Shown piece by piece: positions 1-7,535 of a DNA stretch of 16,448 nt. The stretch comes from CAWELS01 sp964468205 (lineage in GTDB: Bacteria > Acidobacteriota > Terriglobia > Bryobacterales > Bryobacteraceae), in NCBI GenBank assembly GCA_964468205.1, contig CAYXVG010000097.1:1-16448 (forward strand), given 5' to 3'. Numbering within the stretch: position 1 is the stretch's first letter; each line of letters begins with the position of its first letter. The notes beneath the pieces are model-generated. The model made no database searches, had not been told where the DNA came from, and saw only the letters and a program-made list of their open reading frames with translations. The position numbers were made by a program, and so were the translations under genes.

Positions 1-640
1 CCGCAGCCGCCAACGTCCGGTCCGCGGCAGCGTCGGCGATCTTGAGCGTCATCAACAGATCGAGGGCCATGGCGTCATCCACGTCAATCAGATTCCGCTC
101 TTCCGGGTGCACATCCGCGACGGCTGGCACTGCTCCAAACGTCTGCCGGAACGCGGCTTCGAGCTGCGCATGATCGTTGACATTACCGTTGCGCATGACG
201 GTTTCGAGGTTGCTGGGATTCGCCAACTGGGCGCTGTTCACGCTGATCGAGTACAAGCCATCCAACACTCCCCGAAACTGGGCGATCAACTGCCTGGCAA
301 GGTTCTTGGCGCTCTCGATCGCATCGAGGGGCCAGACAACGGTCTCCCACAACTCCTGGATCTGCTGAGCGAAGTCCTGGATCAACTGCGATGTCTCACT
401 GATCGCCTCCAGGATCGGTTGCATCGTGTTTCTAACAAAGTCAAGGACACTCTGGGCCACGCTGTTTGCCGATCCGAACAAGCCCGTTAACGCATCCAAC
501 CCGAACTGTGCATGGGCGGGCTGGGGGGCGAGTACACCGCATAGCAGCAGGATCGTCACCCCGACGGCGAGCACCTTTGAGAATCCGGGACGTGTTCCGG
601 CCAGAAGAACCGCCGCACCCAGGAGTAGAACAACCTTCAT
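1..640 (-). CDS. trbJ: VirB5/TrbJ-like type IV secretion protein, partial (C-terminus off the left edge)
   Basis: The reading frame is open from an ATG at 640 down to the window edge (213 codons). The start is well placed: GGAGG lies 5 nt upstream (646-650), and the gene begins 17 bp after the VirB4 stop. The N-terminus has two hydrophobic stretches (about residues 3-14 and 23-38) and then an AHA|Q signal-peptidase-like site at residues 42-45, so the mature protein is probably periplasmic. The rest is Gln/Leu-rich and helical with coiled-coil character (residues about 70-110). Near the edge is a segment like MALDLLMTLKIADAAADRT, which resembles the C-terminal half of TrbJ proteins. TrbJ/VirB5 proteins are minor, tip-associated pilus components in conjugation systems. 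The call rests mainly on position directly after VirB4/TrbE, as in the Trb order C-D-E-J, plus the signal peptide and helical make-up; sequence similarity is weak by eye. Confidence 0.7.
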   Translation of the reverse strand, partial: MKVVLLLGAAVLLAGTRPGFSKVLAVGVTILLLCGVLAPQPAHAQFGLDALTGLFGSANSVAQSVLDFVRNTMQPILEAISETSQLIQDFAQQIQELWETVVWPLDAIESAKNLARQLIAQFRGVLDGLYSISVNSAQLANPSNLETVMRNGNVNDHAQLEAAFRQTFGAVPAVADVHPEERNLIDVDDAMALDLLMTLKIADAAADRTLAAA

Positions 641-657
641 CGATTCCTCCGTGTCGT

Positions 658-3315
658 CTAACGAACTGCCCTCACCGGTTGCCGGGCGCTGGCGCGTTGC
701 ACTGTACCCGAGGCCTCCTCCGGCAATACGTCCACTTCCGACAGTCCCATCGGATACTTCTCAGCCAGCTCCTTGTAGACCTCGATCAGCGGCCTGCCCT
801 CGTTCTGCTGCAGACAGTAGGTCCGGTACGCCTTCTCTCGTGGGTACGTTGTGCACACCCAGTAGTCCACCGGAGTTGGAAGCAGACGGATGGTCTGGGT
901 TGTCTCCGACTTCTCACCGAGCACGAGCAGCGCCTCGGCGCTTCGTCCTTTCCTCGGCGAGGCGAACCGCTTTATCTCGGCCAGCGCCACTTCATTCAGC
1001 GACAGGTGCTGAACCAAGGGGCTCAGATCGCCCGGTTGCTGGCCGATGATCTTTACCGATGCGTTCCGCAGGATTCCGGCGCCCTGCGGCTTCGGCTGCA
1101 CCTGGGTCCCGACGAAGTCCTCAAGGGTCTGCGAGATTCCCCAGACGCTGGCGTTACGCTTCCGTGCCGTGCGAAAGAGCTGGACCACACAATCGGCCAG
1201 GACAGGCGAGTCGAGCAGGGACCAGCACTCGTCGAGCACGGTAATCGAGGGCTGGCCGGTCTTGCCGGACGCGCGATCTGACATCGCCTGGGCGATCAGC
1301 ACGCTCATCGCGGTCTCCAGACGCGGGTCCGCGCTGAGGTGCTCCACGTTGAAGAACAGCCAGTTGGCATCCGTCCGGATCGTCGTGTGACGGTCGAACA
1401 GCTTCGAGTAGACGCCCTTCTCCCCCGTCCACTGCCGCAACGAGATCGAGGCCAACTGCGCCAGGCTGCGGATGTAATCGATCCGCTCCTCGTCGGTCCA
1501 GTTGAAGAGCTCGTCCCGAAGGTCCGAGAACGTCGGGATCTGGTTGTCGTAACGCACTGCGGCCCGCTTGTAGACCTTCGAGATGGCCTCCGTGAGGATG
1601 TTGTCGAGCAGCGATGTGTCAGTCTGGCCCAGATCCCCAATCATGTGACGCGTCAGGTTCTTGAGGAAGGCGATCTGATCCTTGTCGGGTTGTGTCGTGC
1701 CCGGTGGGAGGTCCCACGGATTCAGGGTCTCGTTCCCTTCCAAATCGACGTCGATCACACGGCCGCCCATCAGCTCCACCAGCGGCCGGTACGAATCGCC
1801 TCTCTCAAGGATCGAAATCAAAGGATTGGCGCGCGCCATCATGAGCAGGAACATCTGCGCCATAAAAGTCTTGCCACCACCAGACTTCGCCATGATCAGC
1901 ATATTGGCGTCACCCAGGCTCGCGTCGTAGGGCGAGAAAGGGATCAGTTGGCGATAGGGCGTCTCCAGCAGCACCAGCGGAGACTGCGGCATGCCTTGCC
2001 ACGGCATTTCCACCGGCAGCAGGTCGGCGGCATTGAGAGTCAGGCACTCGAGCTCGCGTTTGTTTTCCCGTGCCATCCCCGGCAGGCTGCCGATATACAG
2101 CCGGCGTTGCGCCAACGTCTCAGGAATTGCCCTCGCGCCGTTCATGCGAGTCACGGCATGCACCACTCGCTGCCGCCGGTCGTTCAAGGTTCGTTGCGCC
2201 TCTTCAAGATCGCTCCGGCTTGCGACCCGGCTCGACGTCCGGACAGTGATCACCAGCGAGTACCGGCACACCTTGAGCGACGAGGAGATGACCGCTTCGA
2301 GCACGTCTTGAAGCTGCCTCTGGGAGACCTCTGCTTCCACGTGGACCCGAAACCCACCGTTCGAATCCCGTTGCGCCGCCTGCATCCGTCGAAGGCGTCC
2401 CTTAAACTGCTCCAGGGTCTTGGCCTGATCCGATATGGACACCTCCGCGTTCACCACGATGGGAAAGTCGAGCACCGCCAGCTCTCGCAGGATGCCGGGA
2501 AAGGTTCCATCCGGCATATCTTTCAGGCTGACCAGCGTGTACAGCAGGCCGCCAACCTGAAGGTAGTTCTCCTGTTCGTCCTCGATGCTGGTGTTCACAA
2601 CCTGGCTCCGCGCGCTTCGGTACGTAAGCGATTCCTCCGCCCGGCGGTATCGGCTTCGGTCCTCGAAGGCCGGGTTGAGCGCGCGTTTGGTTTCGAAGAA
2701 CATCTCCTCGGAAGTGAGCCGCCGTATTGTCATCCCGCTGGAAGCCAGAGTCTGCTCTACCCCTGCGAGCAGGCTTGCGAACTCAGACAACAGTTCTTCA
2801 TGCTCGCGCCTCGTTCGCTGAATGCACTTGTCAACAGACAAGCTGAGCAGGGGCCGTTTCTTGCCCTGAAGCTGATCGGCCAGCTCGTGGTGGATGCGCG
2901 GATCCCAGATGAAGTAAGCATGGAGAAGGTGTTGCAGGTAGTGGCCGGTGGCTTCGTTCTCGATCCATTGCTCGAAACGCATCCGGTCGATCTCCTGCAG
3001 CACCGCGCTCTCGTTTCGCTGCACCGCCGGATACGCCTTCCGCACCGGTCCGATCCCCTCGGTGATCTCGAAGCGCACCTGGAGCCGCATGGACCGTTCC
3101 GGCAAGCAGCGGATCAGAGCTTCGAGTGAGTGCTTCGACCGGTTTCGAAGCTCGTCGTTGTGATAGAAGCTGTTCAGGCCGAACAGTTGGTATCCGGCAA
3201 CCAGGTTCCCCTGCGTCTGCACCATCACTCCATCGAGATACTCCCGCACCGGAAGAAGCTCGCAAAGTGCTGGTTTCCGTAGGGACTCCTCGTACTCTCG
3301 CGTCGTCACTGGCAT
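658..3315 (-). CDS. trbE: VirB4/TrbE family type IV secretion ATPase
   Basis: 885 aa from the ATG at 3315, close to the usual 800-850 aa of VirB4/TrbE. This is the cytoplasmic, membrane-associated ATPase that powers pilus assembly and substrate transfer. The C-terminal RecA-like domain carries a Walker A motif AKSGGGKT (residues 476-483) and a Walker B motif ITVLDECWSLLD with D695/E696. The N-terminal ~450 residues match the VirB4 N-domain in size. The start was chosen because its ATG overlaps the TGA of the VirB3 gene by one base (TGATG), with GGGAG about 11 nt upstream. An in-frame upstream start at 3444 would lie wholly inside VirB3 and add 43 atypical residues. A basic C-terminal tail of about 40 residues follows the ATPase core. 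The VirB5-like gene follows 17 bp downstream. Confidence 0.95.
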   Translation of the reverse strand: MPVTTREYEESLRKPALCELLPVREYLDGVMVQTQGNLVAGYQLFGLNSFYHNDELRNRSKHSLEALIRCLPERSMRLQVRFEITEGIGPVRKAYPAVQRNESAVLQEIDRMRFEQWIENEATGHYLQHLLHAYFIWDPRIHHELADQLQGKKRPLLSLSVDKCIQRTRREHEELLSEFASLLAGVEQTLASSGMTIRRLTSEEMFFETKRALNPAFEDRSRYRRAEESLTYRSARSQVVNTSIEDEQENYLQVGGLLYTLVSLKDMPDGTFPGILRELAVLDFPIVVNAEVSISDQAKTLEQFKGRLRRMQAAQRDSNGGFRVHVEAEVSQRQLQDVLEAVISSSLKVCRYSLVITVRTSSRVASRSDLEEAQRTLNDRRQRVVHAVTRMNGARAIPETLAQRRLYIGSLPGMARENKRELECLTLNAADLLPVEMPWQGMPQSPLVLLETPYRQLIPFSPYDASLGDANMLIMAKSGGGKTFMAQMFLLMMARANPLISILERGDSYRPLVELMGGRVIDVDLEGNETLNPWDLPPGTTQPDKDQIAFLKNLTRHMIGDLGQTDTSLLDNILTEAISKVYKRAAVRYDNQIPTFSDLRDELFNWTDEERIDYIRSLAQLASISLRQWTGEKGVYSKLFDRHTTIRTDANWLFFNVEHLSADPRLETAMSVLIAQAMSDRASGKTGQPSITVLDECWSLLDSPVLADCVVQLFRTARKRNASVWGISQTLEDFVGTQVQPKPQGAGILRNASVKIIGQQPGDLSPLVQHLSLNEVALAEIKRFASPRKGRSAEALLVLGEKSETTQTIRLLPTPVDYWVCTTYPREKAYRTYCLQQNEGRPLIEVYKELAEKYPMGLSEVDVLPEEASGTVQRASARQPVRAVR

Positions 3316-3641
3316 CAGTAGAAGTACTCCCGTGTTTGTTCCCGATCCGGCTCCAGGCCGCAGTAGATGTGAGGTTTGATTCGCCACGCGAGCAGATCCT
3401 GCAGGTAGCCGCGCGGCTTGCCGTATTTGAAGAGCATCAAGCACGGCACCGCCAGAAGCGGCACCACGTACTGCAACACGATGTTCAACGGGATTCCGCT
3501 GATCTCGCGGTTCAAAAAACGCCCGGCGATATTCAGCACCGCCGCCAGCCCCAGAATCAGGAACAGGTCTTCGAACTCCAAGTAGAGAAAACGGACCCGC
3601 TGATGCAGGTTGCGGTGAACCGGCGTGACTTCTAGTGCCAT
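3315..3641 (-). CDS. trbD: VirB3/TrbD-like inner-membrane protein
   Basis: 108 aa from the ATG at 3641 (110 aa if the ATG at 3647 is used). GAGAGG just upstream is 9 nt from the second ATG but only 3 nt from the first, so the second is preferred. The protein has a short polar N-terminus (VTPVHRNLHQR), two closely spaced hydrophobic helices (about residues 24-42 and 52-70) and a polar C-terminus ending in YFY. This matches the size and topology of VirB3/TrbD, a small inner-membrane partner always encoded next to VirB4 and sometimes fused to it. The gene overlaps VirB4 by one base, the standard virB3-virB4 arrangement, and starts about 14 bp after the preceding two-module membrane gene. Its identity is strongly supported by this context and by topology. 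Confidence 0.85.
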   Translation of the reverse strand: MALEVTPVHRNLHQRVRFLYLEFEDLFLILGLAAVLNIAGRFLNREISGIPLNIVLQYVVPLLAVPCLMLFKYGKPRGYLQDLLAWRIKPHIYCGLEPDREQTREYFY

Positions 3642-3654
3642 GTTCATTTCCCTC

Positions 3655-4110
3655 TCAACTCAAGCCCCCAGCGCCTTGCTGCACGAAGAACTCCGCCAGG
3701 CGCAGCAAGCCGGAAAGCCCGAAGCAGCACATCGCCGCGACAATGTGCCGCCCCCACAGTGTCCCGGGATAGAGCCGGAAGCCGGCGCCGCCATAATGCA
3801 GAACTGCTATCAGCACCTGTAGCGCACCGTACAGCGGCAGGAACACGTTGGCTGACCAGTTGACCAGACCGAGCAGCGTCACCCACACCGCGTCTGGATC
3901 GTTCCAGGCGCGCTGCTGTGAGAACGTCTCGATGGCCCGCAGAATCCCCGAGATGAGCAAGGCCGCAAGACCCGCGTACATCGAGCACTGAAAAGGCACG
4001 CCCCTCGCAAACCGCAAGACGGCGATCACGAAGAACAGCCCGGCCAGCGTCGGCATGATTACGTTGCCCATCCAGTTCGTCAGGTTCGTTAGTCCCGTCA
4101 GGAAATCCAT
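3655..4110 (-). CDS. Two-module pilin-like membrane protein (internal duplication of a VirB2/TrbC-type helical pair)
   Basis: 151 aa, four predicted membrane helices, no cleavable signal peptide. The protein is an internal duplication. Residues 4-66 contain NLTNWMGNV, then PTLAGL, a loop with an arginine, and LLISGILRAIETF. Residues 79-151 contain GLVNWSANV, then PLYGAL, a loop, and CFGLSGLLRLAEFF followed by the tail QQGAGGLS. Both halves line up with the mature part of the pilin-like protein encoded two genes upstream, which has NLVNWIGNV, PVGAGL, LAVSGLTRLLEFW and the tail GGGGVS. The ATG at 4110 lies 7 bp after the previous stop with only a weak GAG-type ribosome site, suggesting coupling. 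Function is unknown. It could be a structural pilin-like or membrane-platform subunit of the secretion machine. The duplication is seen directly in the sequence; the role is inference. Confidence 0.75.
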   Translation of the reverse strand: MDFLTGLTNLTNWMGNVIMPTLAGLFFVIAVLRFARGVPFQCSMYAGLAALLISGILRAIETFSQQRAWNDPDAVWVTLLGLVNWSANVFLPLYGALQVLIAVLHYGGAGFRLYPGTLWGRHIVAAMCCFGLSGLLRLAEFFVQQGAGGLS

Positions 4111-4117
4111 GTCTCGC

Positions 4118-4780
4118 TCACATCATTCGGGTGATCAGAACCCACAACGCGTTCACCGTCAGGAAGCCACCGGCGCAGGCTACAAGGCGCAACGCGCCGG
4201 ATTGATTGAACGCGAACTGGATAACCGCCCCGCAGATTGCCAGACCTGCCGCGATCGGCATGATCCTCCCCGCCAGATAGTTCCACATCGACTCGAGGCC
4301 CACGGCCAGCGAAAACCGGTTCCCTCCGGGCGTCCAGCCGTCGATGAGCCCATGGGTGGTCGAGATTGCCAGCAGAAACATCGCACTGAGAATCGACGGC
4401 AACGGTCCAGTACCGTTCGCCGTGTCAAGCACAGCCCGGACGACAAAGAAGGCAGCCAGGATCGGCACAATCCGTGCCACGAGCAGGTCGTTCACAAAGG
4501 CTGTGGCTCCCGTCTGGATGTTGCTTAGCCACGGAGTGCCAATCGCGGCTCCCGGCGGGAAGAACACAGGCACACCGAAGAACTGAAACCAGGTGAGAGT
4601 CGGTTCCAGCGCCAGGAAGATGACGGCCCACAGCATCCACTTGGAAAACCCGCCTCCCACCCAGAAGCTCGTGCCGCCTTCGCGACGCAACGCGATCCCT
4701 GCATTGATCAGGCAGACAAACGCCGCCGGCCCGGCCAGCAACAACAGCACCCGCATGATGTCGTGAAGAAGTGGAGGCAT
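4118..4780 (-). CDS. Polytopic membrane protein of the type IV secretion operon, possibly VirB6-like or a diverged double pilin module
   Basis: 220 aa from the ATG at 4780, which has GAGGG 4 nt upstream; the longer in-frame ORF to 4888 would run back into the pilin gene. It has about six hydrophobic segments: residues 9-31, 46-60, 62-74, 101-118, 128-145 and 170-215 (two helices). I do not recognise a family with certainty. Its position between a VirB2-like pilin and VirB3 and its polytopic nature could make it a short VirB6/TrbL analogue, but VirB6 proteins are usually longer. Two stretches resemble the neighbouring pilin-like module: residues 94-149 (FVNDLLVARIVPILAAF, then a second helix ending LIDGW) and 165-218 (WNYLAGRIMPIAAGL, then GGFLTVNALWVL). 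The similarity is weaker than in the gene that follows. Confidence 0.7.
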   Translation of the reverse strand: MPPLLHDIMRVLLLLAGPAAFVCLINAGIALRREGGTSFWVGGGFSKWMLWAVIFLALEPTLTWFQFFGVPVFFPPGAAIGTPWLSNIQTGATAFVNDLLVARIVPILAAFFVVRAVLDTANGTGPLPSILSAMFLLAISTTHGLIDGWTPGGNRFSLAVGLESMWNYLAGRIMPIAAGLAICGAVIQFAFNQSGALRLVACAGGFLTVNALWVLITRMM

Positions 4781-4847
4781 TGTTCCCTCGGTGACGGCTC
4801 CAGGGAGCGCCTGTCCTGGTGGCTGGCGCTCCTGGAGCAATTCGGTT

Positions 4848-5204
4848 TCAGGACACTCCGCCGCCGCCCTGCTCGATCCAGAACTCAAGCAGTCGCGTCA
4901 GGCCGGACACGGCCAGACAGCCCAGCGCCACGAACATGTAGCGGATGGCGCCTCGCCCGGAGATGAACGAGATGAGCCCAGCGAAGACCGCCAGCCCAGC
5001 TCCCACCGGCGCGACTACGTTGCCGATCCAGTTGACCAGGTTTAGAAAGGCCCCTTCCGGCTGCGCCCCTGTCTGGCCCTGCACGGCTACGTTCAGTTGG
5101 GGAGCCGCACCGAGGTTCTGTGCCTGGGCCACCACGTTCACCAAAAGAAGGGCCGCCGCGAGAGCAAAGGCGGCCCGTCTCCCGTTATTCGAAAGCTTCA
5201 GCAT
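4848..5204 (-). CDS. trbC: VirB2/TrbC-like pilin (major pilus subunit candidate)
   Basis: 118 aa. The ATG at 5204 has GGAGG about 11 nt upstream (5216-5220). A basic N-terminus (LKLSNNGRR) and a hydrophobic core lead to a clear signal-peptidase site AQA|QN at residues 27-30. A polar stretch is followed by two membrane helices (about residues 62-82 and 88-107) separated by a short basic loop GRGAIR, then a Gly-rich C-terminus GGGGVS. This is the layout of VirB2/TrbC pilins: signal peptide, then a hydrophobic hairpin. VirB2/TrbC forms the conjugative pilus after processing in the inner membrane. The conserved block residues 54-109 (NLVNWIGNV, PVGAGL, SGLTRLLEFW) recurs twice in the next-but-one gene. 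The gap of 152 bp upstream allows a separate promoter, though none is convincing. Confidence 0.8.
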   Translation of the reverse strand: MLKLSNNGRRAAFALAAALLLVNVVAQAQNLGAAPQLNVAVQGQTGAQPEGAFLNLVNWIGNVVAPVGAGLAVFAGLISFISGRGAIRYMFVALGCLAVSGLTRLLEFWIEQGGGGVS

Positions 5205-5356
5205 GTGTTTCTCTTCCTCCCGAGATCGAGAATTAGCCCGGCTGCAATGCCGAACTAGAGGGGAGATTACACCGGCTTTTCGAAATCACAAAGGGAGTCG
5301 TTCCGGGCCTACCAGAGAAAGGCTTGGAGGGTGATCTGGAGTCCTACCGAGAGGTG
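5205..5356. other. Intergenic gap between the tandem AAA+ gene and the pilin gene
   Basis: 152 bp, the largest gap inside the secretion gene train. It holds the ribosome site of the pilin gene (GGAGG at 5216-5220, minus strand). I see no convincing terminator. A very weak promoter-like pair on the minus strand (TTGTGA, 16 nt, TAATCT) is too poor to call. A separate promoter or processing site here would let the pilin be made in excess over the ATPases, as in other pilus operons, but this is only inference. Confidence 0.4.
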
Positions 5357-7444
5357 TCAGAACTGTGGTTGGACACGCCCAAAGGCTTCTTCGAGGTCAT
5401 CGACCTCTAGCGGCGGCAGCTCCTCGGCCTCATCGGGCATCCGCCGCATGGCGATCCGCTTCATCGCGTCAATCGTAGCTTCAAGATCCGCCGGCGAAAT
5501 ACCGCGGACCCTATTGACGATGACCTCCGCGGTCAACGACGGCGCAAGCCGAGCCCTGCCCAGGTATCGCTTCAGCAGCCTGAGGTATCCCGCATCATCG
5601 GGAACACCGATCCCAATCTTCTCGCTGAACCGCCCGCCACGAAGGATGCGCGGATCGATCCGCTCGATGTGGTTGGTTGTCCCGACCAGAAAGACGTTGT
5701 TCTCCGGCCGCAGATTGCTGATCTCCATCAGCGTCTGTTCCACCAACTGTACGTCATGCTGGCTGGCCGCACTGTGCGTATGGGGAAACAGGCCGTCCAT
5801 CTCGTCGAAGAACAGGATGGAGGGAGCGTTCTCCCGCGCGCGGGCAAAGACATCCGACATCCGCCGCACCGAGCCGCCCACCGCGCCCGACAGCACGTCG
5901 CTCGGTCCGATCGCGTAGAAACTCCTCCGTGCCTCGCTCGCGATGAGTCTTGCGACCACGGTCTTTCCTGTCCCGGGAGGTCCCACCAGCAGCAGGCCTG
6001 TCGGCGCCCGCAGCGTCAGGCGCTCGGCCCGGCCGGGATCGAGAAGCTTCAGCAGGGATTTCAGGTCTTCCACCGTCCGCTCGGACAGAACCATGTCGTC
6101 CCAGGTGACCTTTTCGAAGCATGGACGGTCGTGCCCTCCTCCGCTCTCCAGTGTGACGATCAGGTGTTTCTCGTGGATGACCCCCTCGGAAGCGAGCAAG
6201 GTGGCCTGGTCCACCAAGGCCTGCAGGCGGGCCGGACTCCATCCGGGTGTCCGGCGTGCGAGCGTGGTCAGATCATGCTCCTTCCAGCGCCGCCCGGCGA
6301 GCTGCGCCCGCAGAATCTCCTTGCGATCTTCGGTATCGGGCAAGTCCAGTCGCAGCTTGAGGTCGAACCGTCCTTCCCGGATCAGCGTTGGTTCCAGCCC
6401 GTCGAAGTGGTTCGTCGCGGCCATGAGCAGCAGTCCGCCCTCGCGTCGACACCGGTCGATGGCCTGCATAAGCTGGGTCACAATCGCGTTGTACTCACGC
6501 CCAGCTCCGCCGGGGTCGGCGCCAGCCCCCTGAGATTGCTTCTTGCTGCCAATCGCGTCGATCTCGTCCAGAAACAAAACAATAGGCCGGTGATTGACAG
6601 CGTGGTCGAACGTCCGCCGAATCTCCTCACCCGTTGTCCCAATGTAGTGCCGCTGCAGTTCCGCGCAGCCAACGTGGTAGAAGTTGACGCGGAACTCGCC
6701 GGCCGTGGCTTCCGCCAACAGATTCTTCCCGGTGCCTTGTGGACCGTGCAGCAGGATCCCGTTTCGCACCACGCCTGCCTGCGACTCGTTGTTTCCGAAG
6801 CGATTGGCCGCAATTAGCCGGATCTGTTCCTTCGCCCGGGTCTGCCCTCCGACATCATCGAACCGGAGGGTCGGCACGTTCGACCACCGGAGCGCGTTCA
6901 CGTTTTCCGCCCCGCCTTGGGGACTCGTGCCTGCGGCGGCCATCACTTTCGGCCGCTGAATCAGCGTGGCGAATGCCCAGAATACAAGAGCTCCTCCGAA
7001 GGCGATGAACCAGAGGAAGGAGAACACCCCGTCCCAAGCGTTCAGGGTTCCGTATCGGCCCAAAATCCAATCACCAAGCCTGATTACCCCTAGCGACGTT
7101 GCAACTACGGCTAACGTCCGAGCCGCACAAAGAGGGACCCTCGGCGTCGGCTTGGGTAGCAGCACGAGGGTCAGCCAGGCAATTCCGACGGATAGGGCGG
7201 TGTCTGGGCTGGGAGAGAGAGTTGTCAGAAGGCACCACTCCCCACCGACCAGCGCACAGGCAACCAAGCAGCGATACAGCCACGCGGTCTTCTCAGGCGT
7301 TGAGGATTGCCGGGCGCGCCGCGCGAGGAATCGCACTTCATGGGTGACCTTCGCCACGGCGGCGCCGATCAGCCATCCAATCCTGTGGACGAGTCTGTAG
7401 AAAAAGTACAGCACGGCGCAAGTCACCCCGCACGTCGTCGTCAA
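5357..7444 (-). CDS. Membrane-anchored tandem AAA+ ATPase (CDC48/FtsH-like modules)
   Basis: 695 aa if started at TTG 7444; no good ribosome site there, and GTG 7414 (residue 11), preceded by GGGGTG, is an alternative. The N-terminus has about four or five membrane helices (residues 9-30, 56-75, 84-97, 106-122, 138-162). Then follow two AAA+ modules. Module 1 starts at FDDVGG (195-200) and has Walker A GPQGTGKN (234-241), Walker B FLDEID (D293/E294), sensor-1 ATN and an REGRFD arginine-finger region. Module 2 has GPPGTGKT (488-495), FFDEMD (D547/E548), TTN and RGGRF. Module 1 has Asn instead of the usual Thr/Ser after the Walker A lysine, so its Mg-ATP handling may be altered. No protease domain follows, so it is not FtsH. 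It is likely an unfoldase or remodelling motor at the inner membrane. It sits between VirB10 and the pilin, which is unusual. Confidence 0.88.
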   Translation of the reverse strand: MTTTCGVTCAVLYFFYRLVHRIGWLIGAAVAKVTHEVRFLARRARQSSTPEKTAWLYRCLVACALVGGEWCLLTTLSPSPDTALSVGIAWLTLVLLPKPTPRVPLCAARTLAVVATSLGVIRLGDWILGRYGTLNAWDGVFSFLWFIAFGGALVFWAFATLIQRPKVMAAAGTSPQGGAENVNALRWSNVPTLRFDDVGGQTRAKEQIRLIAANRFGNNESQAGVVRNGILLHGPQGTGKNLLAEATAGEFRVNFYHVGCAELQRHYIGTTGEEIRRTFDHAVNHRPIVLFLDEIDAIGSKKQSQGAGADPGGAGREYNAIVTQLMQAIDRCRREGGLLLMAATNHFDGLEPTLIREGRFDLKLRLDLPDTEDRKEILRAQLAGRRWKEHDLTTLARRTPGWSPARLQALVDQATLLASEGVIHEKHLIVTLESGGGHDRPCFEKVTWDDMVLSERTVEDLKSLLKLLDPGRAERLTLRAPTGLLLVGPPGTGKTVVARLIASEARRSFYAIGPSDVLSGAVGGSVRRMSDVFARARENAPSILFFDEMDGLFPHTHSAASQHDVQLVEQTLMEISNLRPENNVFLVGTTNHIERIDPRILRGGRFSEKIGIGVPDDAGYLRLLKRYLGRARLAPSLTAEVIVNRVRGISPADLEATIDAMKRIAMRRMPDEAEELPPLEVDDLEEAFGRVQPQF

Positions 7445-7446
7445 CA

Positions 7447-7461
7447 GAATACTTGATATTC
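7447..7461. promoter_or_regulatory. Short AT-rich inverted repeat upstream of the tandem AAA+ gene
   Basis: GAATACTTGATATTC has 5-bp arms GAATA/TATTC around a 5-nt centre. It is AT-rich in otherwise GC-rich DNA and ends 3 bp before the TTG at 7444 in the 91-bp gap after the VirB10 gene. It could be a small operator or an RNA hairpin affecting the start of the AAA+ gene, but arms this short can occur by chance. Confidence 0.2.
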
Positions 7462-7535
7462 AAAACGGCGAAAAGCGACTCGCACCACGTTGGCAACGAA
7501 AGCGCCCGACTATGGCCGTTACCGGTCCGGACCCG

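Noticed and set aside
1339..3129. Long plus-strand ORF of 596 codons opposite the VirB4 gene
   Set aside because: His/Leu/Arg-rich product with no recognisable domain. It mirrors the VirB4 coding frame, which has clear Walker motifs on the other strand.
3316..3444. N-terminal extension of VirB4 to 3444
   Set aside because: It lies entirely within the VirB3 gene in another frame. The ATG at 3315 overlaps the VirB3 stop in the usual coupled manner and gives a normal VirB4 N-terminus.
4781..4888. N-terminal extension of the 220-aa membrane protein to 4888
   Set aside because: The added residues are polar and would overlap the pilin gene end; the ATG at 4780 has a good GAGGG ribosome site.
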